From Segatella copri (lineage in GTDB: Bacteria > Bacteroidota > Bacteroidia > Bacteroidales > Bacteroidaceae), in NCBI RefSeq assembly GCF_026015295.1, contig NZ_JAPDUW010000001.1, forward strand, positions 2,527,501 through 2,591,500: a stretch of 64,000 nt of DNA. The letters are read 5' to 3'. Each line of letters opens with the position of its first letter. The stretch's first letter is position 1. This document shows, piece by piece, positions 1 through 8,195 of this stretch. Below the pieces are notes generated by a model, which searched no databases, was not told the DNA's origin, and saw only the letters and a list, made by a program, of their open reading frames with translations. The position numbers and the translations under genes were made by a program.

Positions 1-60
1 GCAGGCTGTCAACATCAGTGCTGCTGCCAATCCTAAGAAAATCTTCTTCATATTACTCAT
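1..60 (-). CDS. Lipoprotein, N-terminal 20 residues only
   Basis: Only the first 20 codons lie in the window; the gene runs off the left edge. They encode a short basic start (MSNMKKIF), a hydrophobic stretch and LTAC, a lipobox whose Cys20 is the last visible residue. The product should therefore be a signal-peptidase-II-processed lipoprotein. A second ATG at 49-51 would give a slightly shorter signal peptide. A TATCTTTG -7 element lies about 80 nt upstream. Function cannot be told. Confidence 0.75.
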   Translation of the reverse strand, partial: MSNMKKIFLGLAAALMLTAC

Positions 61-78
61 GATTAAACTTATATTCCT

Positions 79-141
79 ATTAGTATATACCCATGTAGCG
101 CTATTAGTATTTATCCACGTAGCGTTATTAGTATATACCGT
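79..141. repeat. 24-bp imperfect tandem repeat in lipoprotein leader
   Basis: Two full 24-bp units (79-102 and 103-126) begin ATTAGTAT and carry GTAGCG near the end; a third partial unit starts at 127. The repeat sits between the minus-strand promoter and the lipoprotein start, so it would be in the 5' untranslated leader. No other function is visible. Confidence 0.6.
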
Positions 142-172
142 GCAAAGATAGCAACAAATACTGGTATTCAAG
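142..172 (-). promoter_or_regulatory. Promoter of the left-edge lipoprotein
   Basis: Read leftwards the sequence gives TATCTTTGCA, matching the Bacteroidetes -7 consensus TAnnTTTG, with a TTG about 20 nt upstream. Confidence 0.6.
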
Positions 173-264
173 AAGATACGTTATGATTTTTAAGAGTTTT
201 TATCGGTCTCTCCGCCATTCTTTTAACAAGTATATATCATAATAGCCAAACATTTTCCACCTAT

Positions 265-298
265 TTTGCTAGAATTTCCCAAAAACTTCGTATCTTTG
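265..298 (+). promoter_or_regulatory. Promoter of the membrane protein at 350
   Basis: TATCTTTG at 291-298 forms the -7 element and TTTTGC near 265 the -33 element, with about 21 nt between. The leader to the ATG at 350 is about 45 nt. Confidence 0.7.
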
Positions 299-349
299 CA
301 ATGGCTTTATGCAAGATAAGCTGTTTATAAAATCATCAAACGTAGAATT

Positions 350-1027
350 ATGGAAAGAAAAAGTTATTCTATAGATATAAACCGCATTGCACAATATGCC
401 ATGTATGCATATTGCTTTTTCGCATTGTTTTCGCTGGCATTTTCTGTTTGCGGACAAGCGGGCTTATCCTTCAGAACAAGTCCCATCCTGATTCCAATAA
501 GTCCCATCCTGGTTACCATCAAGCAACTGGTCTTGCAGCTCGCCCCTATAGCTTTATGGGGAATATTCCGCTGTACGCTACCGGCAGACGTAAAATTACT
601 ACGACGCTGCAGCGAGGTGATGGTGCTTTACTATGTGCTCTCATTCATCCTGGGCCAATGCTTCAATCTTCATCTCGTAAAGATGATGCAGAACGGACAG
701 ATTACCCAAATGGCTTCCATACTCACCTGGACAGAAAGCACGATGGGCCTGATTTCCGTCATCGCCTCCCTGGTAGCCGGCTGTCATCTGTGCAGCAAGC
801 ACAGGGGCAACATGCGCAAACTGGGCATAGCCCTTGTCCTGGTTTTCATGGTATGGCTGATATGCTCAAATATACTCCCTGTTGCAGTGTTTTATCTGGC
901 AGGTAACACCCAGCAGGCAGCCTTCACCTGCATGAATCTCATCAGTATGATAACCACAACATCGACTTATATATACGCATACTATAGGATGTATCGGGTA
1001 ATAAAAACTATAGGATGTATCGGGTAA
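350..1027 (+). CDS. Multi-pass membrane protein of unknown function
   Basis: The 225-residue product has about five or six hydrophobic segments, starting around residues 18-36 and continuing near 45-75, 90-105, 125-145, 158-180 and 190-212, so it should be an inner-membrane protein. I recognise no family. The last codons lie inside a perfect 26-bp tandem duplication (981-1032), which shifts the frame and stops the protein at 1027. With one copy of the unit the frame would continue to about 1200, adding roughly 58 residues. The present C-terminus may therefore be secondary. A typical Bacteroidetes promoter lies upstream. Confidence 0.7.
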   Translation: MERKSYSIDINRIAQYAMYAYCFFALFSLAFSVCGQAGLSFRTSPILIPISPILVTIKQLVLQLAPIALWGIFRCTLPADVKLLRRCSEVMVLYYVLSFILGQCFNLHLVKMMQNGQITQMASILTWTESTMGLISVIASLVAGCHLCSKHRGNMRKLGIALVLVFMVWLICSNILPVAVFYLAGNTQQAAFTCMNLISMITTTSTYIYAYYRMYRVIKTIGCIG

Positions 1028-1032
1028 TAAAA
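981..1032. repeat. Perfect 26-bp tandem duplication
   Basis: Copies at 981-1006 and 1007-1032 are identical, each beginning ACTATAGGATG. Because 26 is not a multiple of three, the duplication changes the reading frame at the end of the membrane-protein gene. Confidence 0.95.
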
Positions 1033-1093
1033 CTAAATAAATACAAATTCTCGGATATACAGATTACAGAAAGTGTTATCAGTTTTACAGAAA

Positions 1094-1192
1094 GAAATTT
1101 GCAATACGCTGCAAATTTCACCCAAAAACACAAGAAATTTGCAATGCGCTGCAAATTTCCCAAAAAAGTTTCGTATATTTGCAGCGCATTTC
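1094..1192 (+). promoter_or_regulatory. Promoter with two palindromes, DUF4143 ATPase
   Basis: Two 26-bp inverted repeats (1094-1119 and 1134-1159), each with arms GAAATTTGCA and TGCAAATTTC around a 6-nt centre, lie 40 nt apart. They precede a -7 element TATATTTG at 1174-1181, and the second palindrome covers the expected -33 position. The -7 itself lies in a degenerate inverted copy of the unit (ATTTGCAGCGCATT). The layout suggests operator sites; the binding protein is unknown. Confidence 0.6.
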
Positions 1193-1258
1193 ATTTTTAG
1201 CAATCAAGATAGAATGCAAAATGAATAGCAAAGTGAATAAATAGAACATAAAGAGAAT

Positions 1259-2473
1259 ATGATAGAGCGTAAAGAATACATGAATCTCCTGGAGAAATGG
1301 AGAGACAAGAAGGCCATCAAGGTAGTAACAGGCATACGACGCTGTGGCAAGTCATCGCTGCTGAGAATGTTTAGGGAGAAACTTCTCTCGGACGGAGTAT
1401 CCGAAGAACAAGTACAGAACCTCAACTTCGAGGATCTCGACAACGAACCGTTCCTCGACTATAAAATTTTATACGCACACGTAAAGCAGAACCTGTGCCC
1501 AGACAAGATGAACTATCTCTTCTTTGACGAGATACAGATGGTGGAAAATTTCCAGAAAGTGATAGACAGCCTGTTTCTGCTAGACAACGTAGACATTTAC
1601 GTTACTGGCAGCAATGCCTACCTGCTCTCTGGCGAAATAGCCACCCTGCTCACCGGAAGATACATCGAAATCAAGCTCTTCCCTTTCTCCTTCCGAGAAT
1701 TCATGCAGACGCAGCCTGCCCATACTTCCCGAGAGCTCGCCTATCGCCAATACATCGAACTGGGTTCCTTCCCATACATTCCCCAAATCAGCCAAGACCG
1801 AGAGATGGTGCGTGAATACCTGTCAGGTCTCTACAACACCATCGTACTGAAAGACGTGGTGAGCCGCAAGAAGATAACCGATGTGATGATGTTGCAAAGT
1901 GTGGTAAGATTCCTTGCTGACAATATAGGCAACATATCCGTAATCAAGCGCATCAGCGATACCATGACCTCGCTGGGAAGAAAGACTACATCTCATACGA
2001 TAGAAAACTACGTCTCTGCCCTCACCGACAGCTATATCTTCTACCCTGTGCAGAGATATGATGCCAAGGGTAAGCAGCTATTGAAGACTGGACAGAAGCT
2101 TTATCTTGCCGACGTAGGTCTGCGCCAAGTCATCAATGGCACCAAAGGTGGCGACTTGGGGCACGTACTGGAGAACATCGTGTATCTGGAACTAGCACGA
2201 CGAGGCGGAGAAATCTATGTAGGCAAAGCCGGTGATGCAGAAATAGACTTCGTGGTAATCATTGGTGAACACAAGGCATACTATCAGGTATCGCTCAGCG
2301 TAAGGGATGAGACCACGATGCAGAGAGAATTGGCACCCCTGAAGTCCATCTCCGACAATTTTCCAAAATATCTGCTCACCCTGGACAACGACCCCGTCCA
2401 GTTTCATGATGGAATCAAGCAAGAATATGTGCTCGACTGGCTTATGGAATGCTATGATTCGCCTAAAAAATAA
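1259..2473 (+). CDS. AAA family ATPase with DUF4143 domain
   Basis: This 404-residue protein has the layout of the AAA_14/DUF4143 family: an N-terminal P-loop ATPase and a C-terminal DUF4143 domain that often resembles a PD-(D/E)xK nuclease fold. Walker A is GIRRCGKS at residues 25-32 and Walker B is YLFFDEIQ at about 86-93; TGSNAYLL near 118 fits sensor I. The C-terminal part carries the family signature around 'YLADVGLR' and 'EIDFVV'. The cellular role of the family is unknown; members are abundant, variable and often decayed in Bacteroidetes. The promoter carries two palindromes. A 5'-truncated relative lies at 56260-56913. Confidence 0.9.
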   Translation: MIERKEYMNLLEKWRDKKAIKVVTGIRRCGKSSLLRMFREKLLSDGVSEEQVQNLNFEDLDNEPFLDYKILYAHVKQNLCPDKMNYLFFDEIQMVENFQKVIDSLFLLDNVDIYVTGSNAYLLSGEIATLLTGRYIEIKLFPFSFREFMQTQPAHTSRELAYRQYIELGSFPYIPQISQDREMVREYLSGLYNTIVLKDVVSRKKITDVMMLQSVVRFLADNIGNISVIKRISDTMTSLGRKTTSHTIENYVSALTDSYIFYPVQRYDAKGKQLLKTGQKLYLADVGLRQVINGTKGGDLGHVLENIVYLELARRGGEIYVGKAGDAEIDFVVIIGEHKAYYQVSLSVRDETTMQRELAPLKSISDNFPKYLLTLDNDPVQFHDGIKQEYVLDWLMECYDSPKK

Positions 2474-2491
2474 GACTCACACAGAAAAACA

Positions 2492-2881
2492 ATGATGGAA
2501 AAGAATCAGATTTTTGAAAATATTATGAGCCGTACATCGGTGAGAAGTTATACAGACATGCCACCGCTCGCCATTGTGGTTTGCGGATGCCTGGACAAGA
2601 CGCTGGAAGATACAGAGCAGGAGTTCTGGATTCAAGACTGTTCGGCAGCCACGGAGAACATTCTGCTGATGGCTCACGGCCTGGGACTTGGCTGTGTATG
2701 GACAGCCCTCTACCCCCTGAAAGAACGATACGAGGGAATGCAGCAACTACTGCATCTGCCCAAGACGATGATTCCGCTCAACACCCTCATCATCGGGTAT
2801 CCGAAGAATCAGGCGGAAGCAAAGGATAAGTGGAAAGAGGAGAATGTATCCTACAATAAATGGATGGAGAAAAATTCATAA
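2492..2881 (+). pseudogene. Nitroreductase-family gene with internal deletion
   Basis: The 129-residue frame matches both ends of an FMN-dependent nitroreductase (RTSVRSYTD near the start; PLAIVVCG, WIQDCSAATENIL and PLNTLIIGYP later), but RSYTD is joined directly to MPPLAIVVCG. Relatives carry about 45-50 residues there, including the SAPSGxNxQPW segment that contacts FMN. The open frame is intact, so the deletion was in frame, but the product is unlikely to bind FMN normally. It lies 18 nt after the ATPase gene and 12 nt before the MutS-like gene, probably in one transcript. Family assignment is confident; loss of function is inferred. Confidence 0.7.
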
Positions 2882-2893
2882 TAAAGAAAAAGA

Positions 2894-4795
2894 ATGAATA
2901 TCAAGGAGAATTATCAACAATATGTAAGCCGATACGCTTCTGAGGTGGCTGCCCTGAAGCATAAGAATACGGGATTTATAACGGGCGAGCTGCTGGCTTT
3001 TGGCGGCATTCTCGCCTTTCTGATCTGCTATTTCGCATTGGATGGAGATACGCAGAACTATCTGATGGGTGCGGCGTTGTGCCTGATTGCCTATCTGGGA
3101 ATCAGACGACTTGACGACAAGAACAAGGAGAAGATAGAGCATCTTTCGGCTTTGCTCAAGGTTTATCAGGACGAAATCAAGGCTTTGGAGGGCGATTTCT
3201 CGCCTTTCGAAACGGGCGATTCCTATCAGAATCCGCAGCATCCTTATTCCTTCGACCTCGATGTCTTCGGCAAGAGTTCGCTGTTCAACCGTATCTGCCG
3301 AACCATCACATCGGGCGGTTCGGAGGCACTCGCCAGGAATCTTACCCGGGAAACGCCTTTGGGCATGGAGGATATCAAAAGAAGAAGAGATTTGCAGAAG
3401 GAATTGGCTGGAGAAGGCGAAAACTGGCGAATGGAATTCCTGGCACTTGGCGAAAAGAACAGAAGCCAGACTGTGAATGGCAAGATGAAAAAGATTGATT
3501 CCGCTGCGGTGGTGGATGCGATGCAGAAGGTTTCGAAGATGGAGGTGCCGGCATGGTTTGGGTCTCCGGTTTCGCTCGTTATCGGATGGATGCTGATTAT
3601 CGGAGTCATCGGTTCCGTGATTTTATCGATATGCGATATGGTTTCGGTGAATTTCGCCTTGTGGTGGGTGTTGGTTCAATACATGGTGGTGTTCTTCGTC
3701 TGCAAGCAGACACTTGATAAGATAGACAGCAATGGCGGCAAGCTTCGACATCAGCTCATCGCCTATGCCCAGATACTTCAGCTTATCAACAGGCGCAATT
3801 TCCATAGCGAATCAGGCAAGGAGATGCAGAAATCCCTGGCAGATGCCCTGCCTTCCTTTGCCCAACTGGAAAAGATATTGAAGGGGTATGACAGAAGAGG
3901 CAACTTCCTCGGTCTTTTCTTCACCGATGCCTTCATGCTGAGCGATTTCTTCCTGGTTCGCAGTTTCCTGAAATGGAAGAATACCTATATGATGAAGATG
4001 GAGGAATGGATGCATATCATCAGCGAGATGGATGCGATGGTTTCGATGGCGGATTTCAGATACAATCATCCAGAGGCGGAAGAGGCGGAATTTGTTTCGG
4101 GAAGTCCGGAAGCAGATACAGAAAGCGATGTTTCTGAAAATGCAGGAATCGGAAGTCCGGAAATCGTGTTCGAAGGCAAGAATCTCTATCATCCTTTCCT
4201 GGGTGCCAAGGCGGTGAAGAACGATTTCACCATCAAGGACGACAACTATTATATCATCACCGGAGCCAACATGGCGGGAAAGAGTACCTTCCTCCGTTCG
4301 CTGGGCGTGAACTATATCCTGGCAATGGCGGGTATGCCGGTGTTTGCGGATCAGCTGAAGATTTCCCGTTTCAGATTGTTCTCGAGTATGAGAACCACCG
4401 ATGATCTGACGCATGGCATCTCTTATTTCAATGCAGAATTGATTAGATTGGAGGAGCTGCTGAAGTTCTGCAGGGAAAGTGCAGAGGGCTATAAGGAGCC
4501 ACTCCGAACGCTGATTATTCTGGATGAGATTCTGAAGGGAACGAATTCATTGGATAAGCTGAATGGTTCGAGAAAGTTCCTCGAAGCCATTGCCAAGCAG
4601 CCGGTGAGCGGTATCATCGCTACCCACGATCTGGAGCTCTCCAAGATGGAGAATGATGCATCAGGAAAATTCCACAACTATTGTTTCGAGATAGATTTAG
4701 GCACAGATGTTACCTATACTTATAAGATACAGAAGGGTGTGGCAAGAAACCAGAATGCCACCTTCTTACTGAATAAGATTCTGGAGAAATATTAG
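2894..4795 (+). CDS. Membrane-anchored MutS-like ATPase
   Basis: The C-terminal part of this 633-residue protein is a MutS domain V ATPase: Walker A GANMAGKST at residues 457-465 and Walker B LIILDE ending near 545, with the MutS-type stretch STFLRSLGVNYILAMAG following Walker A. Unlike mismatch-repair MutS it has no N-terminal mismatch-binding domain. It has hydrophobic segments near residues 33-70 and 225-275 that should span the membrane. This layout is a recurrent Bacteroidetes MutS-related family of unknown function, and a mismatch-repair role should not be assumed. A hairpin terminator follows at 4807-4848. Confidence 0.85.
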   Translation: MNIKENYQQYVSRYASEVAALKHKNTGFITGELLAFGGILAFLICYFALDGDTQNYLMGAALCLIAYLGIRRLDDKNKEKIEHLSALLKVYQDEIKALEGDFSPFETGDSYQNPQHPYSFDLDVFGKSSLFNRICRTITSGGSEALARNLTRETPLGMEDIKRRRDLQKELAGEGENWRMEFLALGEKNRSQTVNGKMKKIDSAAVVDAMQKVSKMEVPAWFGSPVSLVIGWMLIIGVIGSVILSICDMVSVNFALWWVLVQYMVVFFVCKQTLDKIDSNGGKLRHQLIAYAQILQLINRRNFHSESGKEMQKSLADALPSFAQLEKILKGYDRRGNFLGLFFTDAFMLSDFFLVRSFLKWKNTYMMKMEEWMHIISEMDAMVSMADFRYNHPEAEEAEFVSGSPEADTESDVSENAGIGSPEIVFEGKNLYHPFLGAKAVKNDFTIKDDNYYIITGANMAGKSTFLRSLGVNYILAMAGMPVFADQLKISRFRLFSSMRTTDDLTHGISYFNAELIRLEELLKFCRESAEGYKEPLRTLIILDEILKGTNSLDKLNGSRKFLEAIAKQPVSGIIATHDLELSKMENDASGKFHNYCFEIDLGTDVTYTYKIQKGVARNQNATFLLNKILEKY

Positions 4796-4806
4796 AATAA
4801 AAAGAG

Positions 4807-4848
4807 AAACTCCCGATAGTTTGATCAGTTTCAAATTATCGGGAGTTT
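4807..4848. terminator. Bidirectional terminator between mutS-like gene and greA
   Basis: A perfect 12-bp inverted repeat (AAACTCCCGATA / TATCGGGAGTTT) with an 18-nt loop lies between two convergent genes, with T/A-rich sequence on both sides. Confidence 0.8.
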
Positions 4849-4865
4849 TCCTTTTAAAGAATACA

Positions 4866-5330
4866 TTATAGCTCCACGCTATCCAGGCGGAATTTGAGCA
4901 AGCCGGCTGGTACCTTTACCATGACCTCTTCACCTGCCTTCTTACCCAGAAGGGCCTTGGCGATAGGCGACTTGATGGAAATCTTGCCACTATGGAGATC
5001 TGCCTCGTGAGGATTTACTATGGTATAATTCATGCTGCACTTGTTGGCGAGATTGGTAATCTTAATCTTGCTCAACAAGCCAACGGTATCGCTCTTCAAT
5101 CGAGACTTGTCGATGACACGGGCATTCTCCAAGACCTTCTGCTTGAAGCTGATGCGGCTCAAAAGCTTGCCCTGCTCACGCTTGGCTGCATGATACTCGA
5201 AATTCTCACTGAGGTCGCCCTTATCGCGGGCCTCAGCTATCGCATCGCGAACGGCTGGCAACTCTACGTTAACCATGTGTTGAAGTTCGGCCACGAGCTC
5301 ATCGTAACCTTCCTGAGACATATATTCCAT
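4866..5330 (-). CDS. greA: Transcription elongation factor GreA
   Basis: GreA enters the RNA polymerase secondary channel and stimulates cleavage of backtracked transcripts. The 154-residue length is typical. The N-terminal coiled coil carries the hallmark EARDKGDLSENFEYHAAK (about residues 33-50), whose tip acidic residues act in cleavage. The C-terminal FKBP-like domain contains ISIKSPIAKALLGKKAGEEV. It is transcribed leftwards from its own TAACTTTG promoter and ends at a shared terminator. Confidence 0.97.
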   Translation of the reverse strand: MEYMSQEGYDELVAELQHMVNVELPAVRDAIAEARDKGDLSENFEYHAAKREQGKLLSRISFKQKVLENARVIDKSRLKSDTVGLLSKIKITNLANKCSMNYTIVNPHEADLHSGKISIKSPIAKALLGKKAGEEVMVKVPAGLLKFRLDSVEL

Positions 5331-5373
5331 TTTCTCTGATAATCTTAATGAATGATGTTTTTAATTTTCGGGG

Positions 5374-5407
5374 TGCAAAGTTACTAGTAATTCATGAAAA
5401 CACCAAA
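5374..5407 (-). promoter_or_regulatory. greA promoter
   Basis: On the minus strand TAACTTTGCA (5374-5383) is the -7 element and TTTG (5404-5407) the -33 element, 20 nt apart. Confidence 0.7.
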
Positions 5408-5435
5408 CATTTTTGATAAAAAGTAAATAAAAAAA

Positions 5436-5473
5436 GAGAAGATGTGCAGCCATGACAGACAACACATCTTCTC
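5436..5473 (-). terminator. Terminator of MetE-like gene
   Basis: Read leftwards, GAGAAGATGTG pairs with CACATCTTCTC and is followed by a run of T, just past the stop of the methyltransferase gene. Confidence 0.8.
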
Positions 5474-5486
5474 CTTGAATATATCA

Positions 5487-6617
5487 TTATCCCCAAACTT
5501 CCTCGGAAATCTCTCTAACCAAATCTATCTTTGCCCACTGCTCAGCATCGGTCAGTTTATTACCAATCTCGCAAGAGGCGAAGCCGCATTGAGGACTGAG
5601 ACTGAGCCGATCGAGGGGGATATACCTGGCTGCTTCTCGGATGCGGGCGATGACCGTAGCCTTATCCTCCAGCACAGGAGATTTAGAGGTTACCAAACCC
5701 AGAACCACCTTTTTGCCATCAGCCACATACTTCAACGGCTCGAAACCACCCGAACGCTCATCGTCATACTCCAGATAGAAGGTATCTACCTTCTCATGAG
5801 CGAAGAGATAAGGAGCCACGGCATCGTAGGCACCCTTGGTGGCATAGCAGGAATGATAATTGCCACGGCATACGTGGGTGTTGATGGTCAACCCCTCCGG
5901 TTTGCCCTCGATGGCAAGATTGTTCACCTTCAGATATTGCAGGGCTTCCTGCTCAAGGGTGAAACCTGTGCCCACCTTAGCCTTCCAGTAATCGCTATCC
6001 ACAATCATTCCCCAGGTGCAGTCATCCAGCTGGACGGTACGGCAACCGGCTGCATAAATCTCCTGGAAGAAGGTGCGGTAAGCCTGAGCAATATCCTCAA
6101 TCAGCTGGGTAGTGTTAGGATAGAACTTGCGGGTATTCTCGGCATTCTTGCCACGGAACAGTTCGGCAAGAAACTGTGCCGGAGCAGGAACCGTCTGCTT
6201 TGCCTCGAAGATATATTCGCCATTGGCATCCAACTCTTCAAACTGCTTCACAAACAGGAAATCCTTGATAAAAGGATGATTCTCGCCGGTAATCTTGCCA
6301 ATCAGTTGGATAGAACCCTTGGTTGTCTCCTCGCCATGGAACTGGTAGCCATGCTCCAGTTCGATATGCTCCACGCCATTGAATCCCCACATAAAGTCGA
6401 GATGCCAATAGCTGCGGCGGAACTCGCCATCGGTGATATAAGGCAGGCGATGCGCCTTCTGCTGACTGATGACCTCAGTAATCAGCCGGTCTTCTACGGC
6501 GCGAAGGTCGGTGGCAGAAATCTGTCCATCAGCAAACTTAGCTCTTGCTTCCTTCAACTCTGCAGGGCGCAAATAGCTGCCCACTGCCTCAAAATGTATA
6601 TTTCTTACGTTGCTCAT
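5487..6617 (-). CDS. MetE C-terminal-domain-like methyltransferase (YxjG/YxjH type)
   Basis: The 376-residue protein corresponds to the catalytic C-terminal half of cobalamin-independent methionine synthase, as in the YxjG/YxjH family. Candidate zinc ligands are visible: His248 and Cys250 in INTHVCRGN, and Cys344 in SPQCGFAS. Family members probably transfer methyl groups to homocysteine or a related thiol; the methyl donor is not established for this subgroup. It is divergent from an Lrp-type regulator (6841), with back-to-back promoters, so Lrp control of a sulfur amino-acid gene is a reasonable inference. A terminator follows at 5436-5473. Confidence 0.88.
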   Translation of the reverse strand: MSNVRNIHFEAVGSYLRPAELKEARAKFADGQISATDLRAVEDRLITEVISQQKAHRLPYITDGEFRRSYWHLDFMWGFNGVEHIELEHGYQFHGEETTKGSIQLIGKITGENHPFIKDFLFVKQFEELDANGEYIFEAKQTVPAPAQFLAELFRGKNAENTRKFYPNTTQLIEDIAQAYRTFFQEIYAAGCRTVQLDDCTWGMIVDSDYWKAKVGTGFTLEQEALQYLKVNNLAIEGKPEGLTINTHVCRGNYHSCYATKGAYDAVAPYLFAHEKVDTFYLEYDDERSGGFEPLKYVADGKKVVLGLVTSKSPVLEDKATVIARIREAARYIPLDRLSLSPQCGFASCEIGNKLTDAEQWAKIDLVREISEEVWG

Positions 6618-6704
6618 ATTTTTATCTCCTTATTATTATTTGATGTGAATGACTCTTTATCCTGTCATTACCGATGAATGACGCTTTGCATCCGGAATTG
6701 CGGG

Positions 6705-6774
6705 TGCAAAGGTAAGAAGAAGAATTTTATTTGCCAAATATTCTCTATAATTCAGAAAAATATACTATCTTTGC
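6705..6774. promoter_or_regulatory. Divergent promoters, MetE-like gene and Lrp gene
   Basis: Minus strand: TACCTTTGCA (6705-6714) with TTTG at 6735-6738. Plus strand: TATCTTTG at 6767-6774. The two transcription units share about 60 bp of control DNA, a likely site for the Lrp-family regulator. Confidence 0.65.
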
Positions 6775-6840
6775 AGCGAATTAAGCAAATCAGCAGAATA
6801 TTATTCTGCAAAAATGAATAAAATCAGTAATAAAGGAACA

Positions 6841-7317
6841 ATGACAACAGAAGAAAAACTTGATGAAACAGACATCAGAATACTGAAGTTACTGCAGCAG
6901 AACTCCCGACTCACCGTAAAGGAACTTGCCGCAAGAGTACACCTCTCCCCTTCTCCCACCTTCGAACGACAGAAGCGACTGGAACGCGAGGGATACATCC
7001 AGCGATATGGAGCCATCGTAGACCATCACAAGTTGGGGCACAACGTGATTGTGCTCTGCAATATCCGGCTCAAGCAGCATACCCATGACCTGATTCAGCA
7101 ATTCATGGATACCGTGCAGACCATCGACCAGATAACGGAGTGCTACAACACCACCGGCGATTATGACTTCCAGATCAAGGTATACGCCCGGGATATGAAA
7201 GCCTATCAGGACTTCATGCTCAACACCCTGGGAAACATCGACTGCATAGGAAGTCTGCACAGCATCATCGTGATAGGTGAAATCAAGGATTCGCATTATA
7301 TTCCCGTAGCAAAATAA
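6841..7317 (+). CDS. Lrp/AsnC family transcriptional regulator
   Basis: The N-terminus (LDETDIRILKLLQQNSRL, then KELAARVHLSPSPTFERQK) is a winged helix-turn-helix of the Lrp/AsnC type. The C-terminal part (GDYDFQIKVYARD) is the RAM/AsnC ligand-binding domain that assembles into octamers. An ATG at 6814 is in frame, but 6841 is preferred because AAAGGA lies just upstream and the homology begins there; the product is then 158 residues. Lrp relatives respond to amino acids, and the divergent MetE-like gene is the obvious candidate target. The M15 peptidase starts 12 nt downstream. Confidence 0.93.
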   Translation: MTTEEKLDETDIRILKLLQQNSRLTVKELAARVHLSPSPTFERQKRLEREGYIQRYGAIVDHHKLGHNVIVLCNIRLKQHTHDLIQQFMDTVQTIDQITECYNTTGDYDFQIKVYARDMKAYQDFMLNTLGNIDCIGSLHSIIVIGEIKDSHYIPVAK

Positions 7318-7328
7318 GGAGAAACGTG

Positions 7329-8027
7329 ATGAAAGCAAAAAATATATTGATGATATGCCTGTTTATTTCCGGACTTTTCTGCCTCCCATCCAAGGCACAG
7401 CAGCCTGGAGAAAACGTCAGTTCTCAAACCATCAGAAAACTGGGCGAGAAGCATTTCTTCTCCATCTCCACTATTCCTGATGATATCTTCCGCCTGATGC
7501 AGGGCAAGACATACAAGAAGAACTGTACCGTGGCAAGAAGCGAACTGAGATACATAAGATGCCTGCACGTAGACAAGGACGGCAGAAACATCGTAGGAGA
7601 AATGGTGGTGAACAGGGCGATAGCCACAGATGTGCTCGATATTCTGAAAAAGCTCTACGAGGCAAAATATCCGATAGAACGGATGAGACTCATTGACTAC
7701 TGGGATGCCGACGACGAAAGGGCGATGAGAGCCAACAACTCCTCCAGCTTCAACTTCCGCTTCATCTCACATACCCATACGGTATCGAAGCACGGAAGGG
7801 GACTGGCCGTAGACATCAACACCCTCTACAATCCTTACCACAAACGACTGAAGAACGGCAAGGAAGTGGTGGAACCTGCCACCGCCCGCCCCTATCTGGA
7901 CCGCAGCAAGAACCACGCTTACATGATTAAGAAAGGCGACCTCTGCTACCGGCTTTTCAAGGCAAAAGGATTCCGATGGGGAGGTGACTGGAAACACAGC
8001 AAGGATTACCAGCACTTCGAAAAATAG
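7329..8027 (+). CDS. M15-family D-Ala-D-Ala carboxypeptidase-like exported peptidase
   Basis: The 232-residue protein starts with a clear signal peptide (ILMICLFISGLFCLPSKA, cleavage near residue 23). It carries the VanY/M15 zinc motif KHGRGLAVD (His155, Asp162) and the C-terminal WKHSKDYQHFEK, where His229 should be the third ligand. Such enzymes trim D-Ala or cut L-Ala-D-Glu bonds in peptidoglycan in the periplasm. The ATG at 7329 is preferred to the GTG at 7326; AAGGAG lies at 7317-7322, overlapping the stop of the Lrp gene, so the two are co-transcribed. A hairpin terminator follows at 8067. Confidence 0.88.
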   Translation: MKAKNILMICLFISGLFCLPSKAQQPGENVSSQTIRKLGEKHFFSISTIPDDIFRLMQGKTYKKNCTVARSELRYIRCLHVDKDGRNIVGEMVVNRAIATDVLDILKKLYEAKYPIERMRLIDYWDADDERAMRANNSSSFNFRFISHTHTVSKHGRGLAVDINTLYNPYHKRLKNGKEVVEPATARPYLDRSKNHAYMIKKGDLCYRLFKAKGFRWGGDWKHSKDYQHFEK

Positions 8028-8066
8028 AAATGCAGGAAAGAACAGCCAGCAAGGAAAGGACATAAA

Positions 8067-8120
8067 AAAAGACTATGCCTATGTTACATCATTTCTTTAG
8101 TAACTATGGCATAGTCTTTT
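8067..8120 (+). terminator. Terminator after M15 peptidase
   Basis: Perfect 13-bp arms AAAAGACTATGCC and GGCATAGTCTTTT enclose a 28-nt loop and are followed by ATTATT. Confidence 0.8.
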
Positions 8121-8195
8121 ATTATCCTAACGATCTTTTTTATATGTAACACTAATTTAATTCACCTGTTACAGCCTTTTTATAATACATTGTAA

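Noticed and set aside
412..906. 164-codon frame overlapping the membrane-protein gene
   Set aside because: It is a shadow in another frame with no promoter or ribosome site, and the hydrophobic frame at 350 has both a promoter and coherent membrane segments.
5442..6677. 411-codon plus-strand frame antisense to the MetE-like gene
   Set aside because: It is the reverse complement of a clearly recognisable enzyme and begins in that gene's terminator.
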